From: Pseudomonadales bacterium
GTDB lineage: Bacteria > Pseudomonadota > Gammaproteobacteria > Pseudomonadales > Pseudohongiellaceae
Length of the DNA: 64,000 nucleotides
Direction: 5' to 3'
Assembly: GCA_024234325.1 (NCBI GenBank)
Contig: JACKOJ010000001.1
Location: forward strand, 558,001-622,000
Shown here: positions 28,740 through 36,874 of the stretch, piece after piece
Layout: every line of letters begins with the position of its first letter
How positions within the stretch are numbered: position 1 is the first letter of the stretch
Program-made: the position numbers and the translations under genes
The notes under the pieces: model-generated
What the model saw: the letters and a program-made list of their open reading frames with translations, nothing else
Told to the model about the DNA's origin: nothing
The model's database searches: none

Positions 28740-28752
28740 GGATCACCTCCTT
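28740..28752 (-). promoter_or_regulatory. full-length Shine-Dalgarno AAGGAGGTGATCC
   Basis: Thirteen bases complementary to the canonical 3' end of 16S rRNA (GGATCACCTCCTT). The core GGAGG lies 7 nt before the ATG of the small gene. Few chromosomal genes have so complete a match. Confidence 0.8.
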
Positions 28753-28777
28753 TTCAATTATCAGTTGAAGAGCCTTG

Positions 28778-28806
28778 AGAGTAATCGCCGGGCCACACCC
28801 TGTCAA
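28778..28806 (-). promoter_or_regulatory. sigma70 promoter of the small peptide gene
   Basis: -35 TTGACA (28801-28806, perfect), 17-nt spacer, -10 TACTCT (28778-28783, 4 of 6). The predicted start site lies about 32 nt before the ATG. The nearby ribosome site and terminator support it. Confidence 0.7.
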
Positions 28807-28897
28807 TGCGCAGCCCGACACCCAATACTTCACCCGCAACGCTTGTCGCCACGGGTGATGTAAGCCAATATGCGCGCTTTCACCCAGGGGAGCCGAC

Positions 28898-30010
28898 ATG
28901 GACGGGATACGCCACGAGCTGAATCGGCTGGGCCTGTTCGGAATCGCCGGCATCGGGCTGGGCGCCATGGCGCTCGCCATGCTGATATCTCCCCTGCCGG
29001 ACACGCTGTGCTGGGGAAGCCTGGCTGCAGGCGTATGGGTGCTGGCCTGGCGGCAAACCTCCCTCAGACTCCCGCTGAACCGCGCGACACCCGACTCCCC
29101 ACTTTACCCCTCTCTGGGCAGCGCCAATCGTCTTACCCTGCTGCGAGGCTATCTGATCGCCCTGAGCGCCGGCTTCCTGCTGCTGCCAGACAGAAACCCC
29201 TGGCTGCCCTGGCTTCCTGCCTTCTTCTATTCGGTGGCCGCCATTCTCGATCGCGTGGATGGCTTCGTTGCGAGACGCAGCGGCCAGAGCACCCTGCTGG
29301 GCGCCGCGCTGGATACTGTGTTCGACGCCATGGGTCTGCTGATTGCGCCGCTTCTGGCCGTCATGAGCGGCAAGACACACTGGTCCTATCTCAGCGTCAG
29401 CCTTGCCTATTACGTGTTCCATCTGGGGCTGCGCCAGCGCCAACGGCAGGGACGGCCGGTCTATCCCCTGCAACCCAATACCCTGCGCCGAACCCTGGCC
29501 GGATTCCAGATGGGCTACGTCGCGGTCGTGCTGTGGCCGCCTTTCGAGGCTGCGGTGACGGTACCTGCCGGCGTCGGGTTCATGCTGCCCCTGCTGCTCG
29601 GCTTTCTGGTGGACTGGGGAGTTGTCAGCGGACGCATCGATGCACAGCAGCCACGCACAAAAGCCCTGTTCGACCGTCTGCAGCACCTCTGCCATCACGG
29701 GTGCCAACCCCTGCTGCGGGCACTGTGCGCGGCCTGTCTGCTGTATGCCCTGGCGGGCAACACGGCGTCTCTCAGTTTTCTGGCACTTGCAGGCACTTCG
29801 GCCCTGTCCATTCTTGGCGGAGTGGCCGCCCGCATTGGCGCACTCACGCTGATCCTGCTGATCGCCCTGCACCCGGATCCGGTCATCAACAGTCAGGCAT
29901 TTCTGCCACTGCTGCTCTGCACCATCTGGGTCATGCTGCTGGGCAGCGGGCGCGGCAGCCTGTGGCAAGGCGACAGTGACTGGGTAGAACGCCACGACGG
30001 TGCCGCATGA
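28898..30010 (+). CDS. CDP-alcohol phosphatidyltransferase family protein
   Basis: 370 residues, multi-spanning membrane enzyme. The complete catalytic signature D-x2-DG-x2-AR-x8-G-x3-D-x3-D is present as D118, D121, G122, A125, R126, G135, D139 and D143, so it should transfer a phospho-alcohol group from a CDP-linked donor to another alcohol. Residues about 255-350 add further hydrophobic helices, making the protein nearly twice the length of PgsA-type enzymes. AGGGGAG precedes ATG 28898. The gene overlaps the flippase-like gene by ATGA at 30007-30010, so both products probably serve one lipid pathway. Donor and acceptor are unknown. Confidence 0.88.
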   Translation: MDGIRHELNRLGLFGIAGIGLGAMALAMLISPLPDTLCWGSLAAGVWVLAWRQTSLRLPLNRATPDSPLYPSLGSANRLTLLRGYLIALSAGFLLLPDRNPWLPWLPAFFYSVAAILDRVDGFVARRSGQSTLLGAALDTVFDAMGLLIAPLLAVMSGKTHWSYLSVSLAYYVFHLGLRQRQRQGRPVYPLQPNTLRRTLAGFQMGYVAVVLWPPFEAAVTVPAGVGFMLPLLLGFLVDWGVVSGRIDAQQPRTKALFDRLQHLCHHGCQPLLRALCAACLLYALAGNTASLSFLALAGTSALSILGGVAARIGALTLILLIALHPDPVINSQAFLPLLLCTIWVMLLGSGRGSLWQGDSDWVERHDGAA

Positions 30011-30999
30011 AACACGCCTGGGTGCTCACACTTGCCCTCTGGCTGGGCGCACTGGCACTGGCCGGCATCGCGCTGAGACAGATGCCCCTGGGCAATATCC
30101 TGCATGCCGCCGGGCAACTCTCGCTGCAACAGGTGCTGGTATGGGCAGCACTCAATCTGGCCGTGATGCTGCTGTCGGCCGAGCGCTGGCGTCAGTTGCT
30201 GCTGGCACTCGACACCGGGGTCTCCCTGACGCGCCTGCTGACAAACAGACTCGCCGGACAGACCATCAGCTTCCTGACCCCCGGCCCCCAGTTTGGCGGT
30301 GAACCCCTGCAGGTCCTCTGGCTTGTCCGGCGTGACAGGGTTCCTTTGTCCCGCGCTCTGCTCAGTCTCGGCCTGGATCGCCTGCTGGAACTCTGGGTCA
30401 ATTTCTCGGTGCTGCTCCTCGGCCTGCTGATTGTTCTGGGAATGGCGGGCGGTGTGCTCCCACAGGACAGACACACCATGATCGTCGTGCTCGTGCTGCT
30501 GGGTCTGCTCTCGGGGATACTGCTTCTGCTGCTGCGCCGACCGCACGGCTGGTTGCGCCCCTTGCGACAATGGTGTCAGCGCTGGCAGCACCACCCCAGG
30601 CTCGCGAACATGGACGCGCACTGGGAAGCACTCGACAATGACATGAAGCAACTGAGCGGACAGTCCTCCTGGCTGCTTCCTCGCTGCCTCATGATTTCCC
30701 TGCTGATCTGGAGCGCCATTCTGATCGAGCTTTGGTGGCTGACCCTCTGTGCAGGCATCGATATTCACCCCGCCGGTTTTGCCCTGCTCGCCGTGAGCAT
30801 TCGCCTGGCCATGTTGCTGCCCCTGCCTGGCGGCATCGGCAGCATCGAGACCGCCGTCCTGTGGACGGCCCCCCTGATCGGCGCTGACCTGTCCCAGGCC
30901 CTTGCCCTTCTCTTGCTGATGCGTTCGCGGGATCTGGTACTGCTTCTGTGCGGACTCGCGGCTCTTGTCGCGCAGTGGACGCGGCAAGGAACAGATTGA
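30007..30999 (+). CDS. flippase-like (LPG synthase TM / UPF0104) membrane protein
   Basis: 330 residues with about eight hydrophobic segments. It shows the features of the lysylphosphatidylglycerol-synthase transmembrane family: RLLTNRLAGQTISFLTPGPQFGGEPLQVLWLVRRDRVPLSRALLSLGLDRLLE (abbreviated signatures TPGPQFGGEP about residue 95 and SLGLDRLLEL) and the C-terminal AMLLPLPGGIGSIETAVLWTAPLIG. Members lack the aminoacyltransferase domain and are thought to flip lipid-linked molecules. It is translationally coupled to the CDP-alcohol phosphotransferase by a 4-nt overlap. Substrate not known. Confidence 0.85.
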   Translation: MKHAWVLTLALWLGALALAGIALRQMPLGNILHAAGQLSLQQVLVWAALNLAVMLLSAERWRQLLLALDTGVSLTRLLTNRLAGQTISFLTPGPQFGGEPLQVLWLVRRDRVPLSRALLSLGLDRLLELWVNFSVLLLGLLIVLGMAGGVLPQDRHTMIVVLVLLGLLSGILLLLLRRPHGWLRPLRQWCQRWQHHPRLANMDAHWEALDNDMKQLSGQSSWLLPRCLMISLLIWSAILIELWWLTLCAGIDIHPAGFALLAVSIRLAMLLPLPGGIGSIETAVLWTAPLIGADLSQALALLLLMRSRDLVLLLCGLAALVAQWTRQGTD

Positions 31000-31128
31000 C
31001 GCTGGCACGCCCACCGCAGATCAGGCAGTATTGCGTCGTTGCCTATTCATTCCATTGTTTACGGGGCGTGGTCATTCCGCCTCTGCCATTGACACGCGAC
31101 TACTCAAGACGCGACCAGGAGACACCCC

Positions 31129-32745
31129 ATGCGCACCCTACTGACCCTCGGCCTGCTGGCCTCGCTGCTTGCCTGTTCGGACAACTCCAGCACTGACACC
31201 CCCGCAGAAGCCTTCGACGTGCTGCTGCACGGCGGCAATCTTTACAACGGCGATGATGCTCTGCCGGTCGTGGGAGACGTGGGCATTCGCGGCCAGCGCA
31301 TAGTCGCCCTGGGCGGAGACCTCAGCGCCCACCCAGCCGAGATGGTGCTGGATGTTACCGGTCTGGATGTCACCCCCGGCTTCATCGATATCCACAGCCA
31401 CGCCGTCGGCAGCGATCTCAACGATGACCTGTACCGCTGGCCCGACGCCGAGAATCTCATTCGCCAGGGCGTCACCACCGTGATAGGAGGACCTGACGGC
31501 TCCTCTCCCCTGCCGATTACCGACACCTTTGCGGCAGTGGAGGCCGTGCACCCGGCGGTCAACTTCGGCACCTTCGTGGGCCACGGATCGATTCGTGAAT
31601 TGATTGTGGGAGAGCAGGATCGTCCCGCAACGGAAGAAGAAATGGAACTGATGCGCGAGCAGGTGCGTCTGGCCATGGACGAAGGCGCCTTTGGGCTTTC
31701 GTCCGGACTGATTTATGCGCCCGGCCGCTTCGCCGACACCGAGGAAGTGATCGAGCTGGCCAAGGAGGCTGCCCCCTACGGCGGAATCTATATCAGCCAC
31801 ATGCGCGAGGAAGGACTGGCGGTGCTCGACAGCGTGGCCGAAACCATTCGCATCGGCGAAGAAGGCGGCCTGCCCACCCAGATTACGCACCACAAGATTG
31901 TTGGCGCGCCCATGTGGGGCAGCTCCGTGGAAACCCTGGCCATGGTGGATGCCGCCATTGAGCGCGGCGTGGACGTGTCCATCGATCAGTACCCCTACAC
32001 TGCCTCTGCCACCAGCCTGACCATTCTGTTTCCGGGCTGGAGCCTCGACGGCGGTCGCGGCGCACTGCTGGCACGCATGGAAGACTCCGTGCAACGCCAG
32101 CAACTGAAAGCGGAGATCGTGCACAACATCGAGGTGGACCGCGGAGGCAATGACCCGGCCAACGTGGTGATCGCCACCTGCCCGCACGACGACACCCTCA
32201 ACGGGCGCAATCTCAGCGAGATTCTGCGCATGCAGGAACGTACAGTCAACAAGGAGAATGCGGCAGAGCTGCTGATGGAACTGGTCGCAGCCGGCAACTG
32301 TGGCGCCGTGTTTCATGCCATCAATGAGGACGATGTGCGCAACATCATGCGTCACCCGCGCACCATGGTGTCGTCCGACGGCGGCGTCATGGGACCGACC
32401 GAGCGCATGCCGCATCCGCGCAATTATGGCACCTTCGCACGTGCGATCGGGCACTATGCCCGCGACGAGGGCGTCATTCCCTTGCACACCGCCATCTACA
32501 AGGTTTCAAAACTGCCGGCCGATCGCATCAGCCTGTCTGACCGCGGCCGCCTCGAAGTGGGCGCCGTTGCCGACATTGCGGTACTGGACCTGAACGAGGT
32601 TATTGATACCGCCACCTTCGACAATCCGCACCAGTACGCCAAAGGCGCCCACCATGTGTTTGTCGGCGGCGAAGCCGTGTTGCTGAACGAAGAGATGACG
32701 GATGCCCGCCCGGGTGTGATTCTGCGCGCGACGGATTACCACTGA
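31129..32745 (+). CDS. N-acyl-D-amino-acid deacylase-like amidohydrolase, lipoprotein
   Basis: 538 residues. The N-terminus has a lipobox (LLASLLAC, Cys about residue 16) and a short linker, then an amidohydrolase of the D-aminoacylase type: TPGFIDIHSHAVGSD (metal-binding HxH near residue 90), GAFGLSSGLIYAPGRFADTEEV, IYISHMREEG, THHKIVGAPMWG and VSSDGGVMGP. These proteins hydrolyse N-acyl-D-amino acids with zinc. Export is unusual for enzymes of intermediary metabolism and points to scavenging of D-amino-acid derivatives. CAGGAG precedes ATG 31129. It stands alone between the lipid pair and the pterin genes; a link to either is not shown by sequence. Confidence 0.9.
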   Translation: MRTLLTLGLLASLLACSDNSSTDTPAEAFDVLLHGGNLYNGDDALPVVGDVGIRGQRIVALGGDLSAHPAEMVLDVTGLDVTPGFIDIHSHAVGSDLNDDLYRWPDAENLIRQGVTTVIGGPDGSSPLPITDTFAAVEAVHPAVNFGTFVGHGSIRELIVGEQDRPATEEEMELMREQVRLAMDEGAFGLSSGLIYAPGRFADTEEVIELAKEAAPYGGIYISHMREEGLAVLDSVAETIRIGEEGGLPTQITHHKIVGAPMWGSSVETLAMVDAAIERGVDVSIDQYPYTASATSLTILFPGWSLDGGRGALLARMEDSVQRQQLKAEIVHNIEVDRGGNDPANVVIATCPHDDTLNGRNLSEILRMQERTVNKENAAELLMELVAAGNCGAVFHAINEDDVRNIMRHPRTMVSSDGGVMGPTERMPHPRNYGTFARAIGHYARDEGVIPLHTAIYKVSKLPADRISLSDRGRLEVGAVADIAVLDLNEVIDTATFDNPHQYAKGAHHVFVGGEAVLLNEEMTDARPGVILRATDYH

Positions 32746-32752
32746 GAAACTT

Positions 32753-32782
32753 CCTGGCGCCCCGGCGATTCGGGGCGCCAGG
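32753..32782 (+). terminator. strong hairpin between convergent genes
   Basis: CCTGGCGCCCCG (32753-32764) pairs perfectly with CGGGGCGCCAGG (32771-32782) around a 6-nt loop; an A/T-rich tail (CAATATTATTTT) follows. It closes the D-aminoacylase transcript and may also end the opposing pterin operon. Confidence 0.8.
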
Positions 32783-32787
32783 CAATA

Positions 32788-33171
32788 TTATTTTCCGAAG
32801 GCCTGGCGCCATGCCGCCCAGCACTGGGCATTTTCCCACAGCTTGACCTGCACTGTACCCTGCCCGGGAATCTGCAGTTGCCCCATCATCTGCTCGCAGA
32901 TGATGCGACTGAAATGTTCGAGGCTGGGGTTGAGGCCGGCAAACTCGGCCTTGTCATTCAGCAGCGCGTCCCGGTAGTCATCCACCACCTGAGTCATCGC
33001 CGCCTCGATATCCATGATGTCCACCAGGTAGCCATGTTGATCGAGTGTGGCCGCCTCGATGCTGAATTCGAGCACATAGTGATGGGCGTGAGGATGGTTC
33101 TCGCTGCCCCAGTCGCCCCCGACAAGGTAATGGCGGGCAATGAAGTCTCGCGTGACGGCAACGGTATACAT
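32788..33171 (-). CDS. 6-pyruvoyl-tetrahydropterin synthase / QueD family protein
   Basis: 127 residues, the size of the T-fold PTPS/QueD family. Zinc ligands H14 (FIARH), H28 and H30 (HAHHY in place of HGHNY) are present, as is the C-terminal active-site Glu (VKLWENAQCW). The catalytic Cys normally four residues before the HGH motif is replaced by E24 (SENHPHAH). Loss of that Cys is known in PTPS-III-like proteins, which act differently from true PTPS or QueD. It is the last gene of a minus-strand operon with the dehydrogenase and RibD-like genes. ATG 33171 has AAGGAA upstream. Family certain, reaction uncertain. Confidence 0.88.
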   Translation of the reverse strand: MYTVAVTRDFIARHYLVGGDWGSENHPHAHHYVLEFSIEAATLDQHGYLVDIMDIEAAMTQVVDDYRDALLNDKAEFAGLNPSLEHFSRIICEQMMGQLQIPGQGTVQVKLWENAQCWAAWRQAFGK

Positions 33172-33194
33172 GATGATTTTCCTTTTGCTGAATT

Positions 33195-34208
33195 TCAGTC
33201 GTAGACGAACACGGCCTGCACAACATCTTCCGCCCCACGATGCAGACGATCGTAGAGCTCGGCGGCATCCTGCAGTGCAACTCGATCACTGATCAGGCGC
33301 GAGGGCCGCACAGTGCGCAGCATGTCGAGTGTCGAGGCGAAGCGCCGCGCCTTGTCCCAGCGACCCGTGAGTTCCGGCGCCAGGGTGCTGACCTGACTGG
33401 TACGAATCGTGAGCCGATTGCGATGCGCCTTGCCACCCAGCGCCACGGGCGCCGCTTTGCTGCCGTACCAGCTTCCCACAAGAATGCGCGCTGCAAAACC
33501 GGCACAGTCGATGGCGGTATCAAGAGCCTGGGGCACGCCGCTCACTTCATAGACAAGATCCATTCCCGGCGAAGAAAGACCCAGGACCCCTTGTGAATCG
33601 TCGTCGAGGCCAGCTACACGATGCACCCCGAAATCACTGGCAATCTCGCGGCGGCGGGCCAGCCCATCGATGCCCGACAGGGTTTGCAGCGGAAAGCGGG
33701 CCAGCAAGGCACTGAGCAACAGCCCCACCACCCCGAGGCCGATCACCAGAACCCGCTCGCCCAACAGAGGCGCACCATCGTGGACGAGATTGACTGCCGT
33801 TTCCATGTTGGCAAGGAACACGGCATCGTCGAAGGAAAGATCATCAGGCAGAACAATCACGCTCTCGGGCGTCGCCAGAAAATGACTGGCATGCGGAGCG
33901 AAAGCAAACACGCGCTTGCCCAGCCACGACGCCTCCACCTCTGCGCCTGCCGCCTCCACCTCACCCACGCAGGCGTAGCCATACTGCAGTGGAAACCTGG
34001 CGGAACCGGAAAGCGATTCCAGGCTGGCATCCAGCGCCATATCGGCAGGCACCTGGCCACGATACACCAGCAATTCGGTGCCCGCGCTGACGGCGGACAG
34101 ACGGGTGCGCACCCGCACCTCGCCTGGGCGCGGCCGGGGCATGTCCACACTGCGCAGTTCCACGTTCAGCGCATCACGAAACCAGACCTGCTGTGCTCGC
34201 GCAGTCAT
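33195..34208 (-). CDS. medium-chain dehydrogenase, zinc-less, BchC-like
   Basis: 337 residues. A GroES-like N-terminal domain (FPLQYGYACVGEVEAAG) and a Rossmann domain with VLVIGLGVVGLLLSALL around residue 158 mark an NAD(P)-dependent medium-chain dehydrogenase. The usual catalytic zinc ligand Cys in the first domain is Ser (AVSAGTELLVYRG, S41), and the structural four-Cys lobe is absent; this resembles the bacteriochlorophyllide dehydrogenase BchC-like subgroup. ATG 34208 overlaps the TGA of the RibD-like gene by 4 nt, so the two are translationally coupled. With the PTPS homologue it probably acts on a pterin or sugar intermediate; that is inference. Confidence 0.85.
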   Translation of the reverse strand: MTARAQQVWFRDALNVELRSVDMPRPRPGEVRVRTRLSAVSAGTELLVYRGQVPADMALDASLESLSGSARFPLQYGYACVGEVEAAGAEVEASWLGKRVFAFAPHASHFLATPESVIVLPDDLSFDDAVFLANMETAVNLVHDGAPLLGERVLVIGLGVVGLLLSALLARFPLQTLSGIDGLARRREIASDFGVHRVAGLDDDSQGVLGLSSPGMDLVYEVSGVPQALDTAIDCAGFAARILVGSWYGSKAAPVALGGKAHRNRLTIRTSQVSTLAPELTGRWDKARRFASTLDMLRTVRPSRLISDRVALQDAAELYDRLHRGAEDVVQAVFVYD

Positions 34209-34933
34209 GACAAACCATCCTCAGCAGAACGCGCGTAGCGGAGCCTTCCCCACATGATGAGATCGTCCCCAAGGCGTTCGGTATGAATCGGTGAAATACG
34301 GGGGATCTGCTGTTCAGCGTTCAGGCCCAGATCGGGCACTGCCTTGTAGCCTCCCACCAGCGCCGGGGCGACTGTCAGCACAATTCCGTCAGCGAGCCCC
34401 GCACGCAGAAAGCCGTTAATGACCTGTGCACCGCCTTCCACCATGACGTGACGAATGCCACGATCTGCCAGGCGGACCAATGCGTCATGCAGATTCAGGT
34501 GCCCGTTCTCCTCCGTGTCAACGGCAATCAGCTCGACATCCTCGCGGGGCTGCCCGGCATTCGCCGCGCTGGTCAGCACCCAGCAACGGTGGCTGTCGCC
34601 CTGACACAAACGCGCACTCACCGGCATGCGCAATTGACTGTCGAGCACGACCGGCTGCGGGCTGGGGCCGCTGCATTCACGCACGGTCAACTGCGGATCG
34701 TCCGCCAGCACGGTTCCGATACCCACCAGAATGCCATCGTGCAGGCTGCGCAGGCGGTGTGTCAGTTGCAGGGAGTCGCGGTTGCTCAGCACCAGGGGGT
34801 GGCCCGGGCGCAGGGCCAGACTGCCGTCCCAGCTTTGCGCATAGCACAGCGTGACCCAGGGCCTGTCTGTGGGGCCGGAGGCGGTCTCCCGCTGCAGCCA
34901 GTGCGCGACCTGTTGACTGATTGTTGTTGGCAT
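34205..34933 (-). CDS. RibD C-terminal-domain reductase
   Basis: 242 residues from ATG 34933; earlier in-frame starts lack support. It contains only the reductase (DHFR-like) half of RibD: PWVTLCYAQSWDGSLALRPG near residue 24, HDGILVGIGTVLADDPQLTVR, and RHVMVEGGAQVINGFLRAGLADGIVLTVAPALVGG. RibD reductases reduce the ribosyl moiety of a pyrimidine intermediate with NADPH. No deaminase domain is present, so it is unlikely to be the housekeeping riboflavin gene. It heads the operon RibD-like/dehydrogenase/PTPS and is divergent from the glycosyltransferase gene with a 118-nt shared promoter gap. Confidence 0.88.
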   Translation of the reverse strand: MPTTISQQVAHWLQRETASGPTDRPWVTLCYAQSWDGSLALRPGHPLVLSNRDSLQLTHRLRSLHDGILVGIGTVLADDPQLTVRECSGPSPQPVVLDSQLRMPVSARLCQGDSHRCWVLTSAANAGQPREDVELIAVDTEENGHLNLHDALVRLADRGIRHVMVEGGAQVINGFLRAGLADGIVLTVAPALVGGYKAVPDLGLNAEQQIPRISPIHTERLGDDLIMWGRLRYARSAEDGLS

Positions 34934-35051
34934 AGCGGCGAATGGTAAGACGCCCCCCTGCAATAGGCAAGGCAGCCAGGACTGCACTTTCGCACTGGGA
35001 ATCACGCAACACTCAGGTCACAATAGGCCCCGTTCAAGCTCAGGAGCTGCC

Positions 35052-36098
35052 GTGTCCCCCGCCCTCTATTTCGCCATTCCCGGAGACCTGGAATCCCTCA
35101 CCGGAGGCTATGCCTACGACCGGCGCCTGATCGCGGAGCTGCGGGCACTGGGCTGGGAGGTCACTGTTGTGCCTCTGGCGTCCGGCTTCCCCTATCCCGA
35201 CGCCGCCGCGCTGCAGGCGGCAGACGCTGCACTGAACGCGATTCCCGACGAGGCACTGGTGCTGGTGGACGGCCTGGCCCTTGGCGCAATGGACACGGTC
35301 GCTACGCAGCACAGCAAGCGCCTGCGTCTGGTCGCCCTGTGTCACCATCCGCTGGCGCTGGAGAGTGGCCTGAATGAGAACACGCGCACGCACTTTCTGC
35401 AGTCGGAAGCCACGGCCCTTTCCGCCAGCCGCGCCATCGTCGTCACCAGTCCCGCCAGTCGCGCGCTGCTGACGCATCTGTTCGGCATTCCCGCAACACG
35501 GATCACCGTAGCAGTGCCAGGCACAGATCCGGCGCCCTTTGCTGCCTGTGAAGGTCAGCCTCCCGTGCTGCTGTGCGTGGCCACGCTGACCCGGCGCAAG
35601 GGGCATGACCTGCTGATCGACGCACTGGCCACGCTAAGCCATCTTGAGTGGCAGGCCCGCTTTGTCGGCGGTGACGATTTCGACCCCGGCTGGGCGCAGA
35701 CTCTACGGGAGAAAATTCAGGGGGCAGGACTGCAGCAACGCATTGTGCTGACAGGCAGCAGGAAAGATCTGCGGGCGGAATACCAGGGTGCGGACATCTT
35801 CGTGCTCCCCACCCGCTTCGAGGGCTACGGCATGGTCTTCACGGAGGCTCTGTCGTACGGGCTTCCCATCGTCGCCAGTCAGATCGAGCCGGTGACAGAG
35901 ATTGTGCCACCCGAGGCCGGGCTGCTGGTGCCAGCGGAAAACAGCGCGGCGCTGGCAAGTGCACTGGAGCGGATGCTAATGGACACGACGCTGCGGGCGA
36001 CCCTCACGCAGGGGGCACGCGAGTCTGCAGAAAACCTGCCGCGCTGGCCTGACACGGCCACGGCGGTCGCCCGGCTTCTTCAGGAAATTGTACGATGA
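35052..36098 (+). CDS. GT4-type glycosyltransferase
   Basis: 348 residues. The C-terminal Rossmann domain has the retaining-enzyme signatures LCVATLTRRKGHDLLIDAL (about 178), VLTGSRKDLRAEYQGADIFVLPTRFEGYGMVFTEALSYGLPIV with E257 and E265 as the EX7E pair, and EAGLLVPAEN. The N-terminal domain starts ALYFAIPGDLESLTGGYAYDRRL, typical of a sugar-nucleotide-dependent GT-B enzyme. Start GTG 35052 has AGGAG 6 nt upstream. It overlaps the methyltransferase gene by ATGA at 36095. In context it would glycosylate the product of the divergent pterin/RibD genes; acceptor and sugar are unknown. Confidence 0.9.
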   Translation: MSPALYFAIPGDLESLTGGYAYDRRLIAELRALGWEVTVVPLASGFPYPDAAALQAADAALNAIPDEALVLVDGLALGAMDTVATQHSKRLRLVALCHHPLALESGLNENTRTHFLQSEATALSASRAIVVTSPASRALLTHLFGIPATRITVAVPGTDPAPFAACEGQPPVLLCVATLTRRKGHDLLIDALATLSHLEWQARFVGGDDFDPGWAQTLREKIQGAGLQQRIVLTGSRKDLRAEYQGADIFVLPTRFEGYGMVFTEALSYGLPIVASQIEPVTEIVPPEAGLLVPAENSAALASALERMLMDTTLRATLTQGARESAENLPRWPDTATAVARLLQEIVR

Positions 36099-36874
36099 GC
36101 GGCTTTTCGATCGATTGGTTGGATTTACGCGAACCCGCCGACCTCGCGGCGCGGGACTCTGGCCTTCTCAAGACCCTTGTGAACCACTTGCCGGCCCATG
36201 CCCGCATCGTCGATCTCGGATCGGGCACGGGTTCCACCCTGCGAGCGCTGCGCGGCACTTCGTCCGTCGGCTACCGCTGGCGCCTGCTCGATATTGATCC
36301 ACTGCTGCTTGCAGAAGCCCGACACCGGCACGGCGACACCCCTTCTCTGGAGACTCTGCAGACCGATCTCAACGAGGTGGACAGGCTGCCACTGCAGGAC
36401 GCCGATCTGGTCAGTGCCTCGGCACTCTTTGATCTGGTCTCGCAGGATTTTGTCAATCGCCTGTGCCCACGCCTCGCGGCACACAGACTTGCGTTCTATG
36501 CCGCCCTGAACTACGACGGTCAGATGAGATGGGACCCCAGGCACCCTTTGGACGGAGCAGTCACCGACGCCTTCAATCAGGACCAGCGTCGGGACAAGGG
36601 CTTCGGCCCAGCCCTGGGACCGGAGGCGACAGACGCCTTGCGTGTCGCGCTGCAACAGGCAGGCTACCAGGTGGACGTGGCTGACAGCCCGTGGCAACTG
36701 GGGCCAAACCAGGAAAGGCTTGCCCGGGAACTCTTTGCAGGCATCGCCGCTGCAGTGAAAGGGGCGCTTGGAGAAGCCGCAGTAAACGACTGGCTGGACT
36801 TCAGACTCTCACACGCAGGTAGCGGTCACTGCATTGTGGGACACCAGGACATTCTTGCACTTCCAGTCAGTTAG
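36095..36874 (+). CDS. class I SAM-dependent methyltransferase
   Basis: 259 residues. The SAM-binding motif HARIVDLGSGTGSTLRALRG sits around residues 33-50, with the acidic end of beta-2 as WRLLDIDPLLLAEA and motif IV as DADLVSASALFDLVS. AGGA stands in the preceding gene, and ATG 36095 overlaps its stop codon, so it is translated with the glycosyltransferase. The last 8 nt overlap the convergent sulfatase gene. Likely a tailoring enzyme of the same small-molecule pathway; no closer assignment. Confidence 0.88.
   Translation: MSGFSIDWLDLREPADLAARDSGLLKTLVNHLPAHARIVDLGSGTGSTLRALRGTSSVGYRWRLLDIDPLLLAEARHRHGDTPSLETLQTDLNEVDRLPLQDADLVSASALFDLVSQDFVNRLCPRLAAHRLAFYAALNYDGQMRWDPRHPLDGAVTDAFNQDQRRDKGFGPALGPEATDALRVALQQAGYQVDVADSPWQLGPNQERLARELFAGIAAAVKGALGEAAVNDWLDFRLSHAGSGHCIVGHQDILALPVS

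Noticed and set aside
28414..29004. A 196-codon minus-strand frame over the small peptide gene
   Set aside because: It starts inside the CDP-alcohol phosphotransferase gene, runs across a promoter and a terminator, and its sequence has no domain-like pattern. The 24-codon frame with its own signals explains the region better.
36867..36874. Overlap of methyltransferase and sulfatase genes as a frameshift artefact
   Set aside because: Both C-termini look complete and the 8-nt convergent overlap needs no correction.
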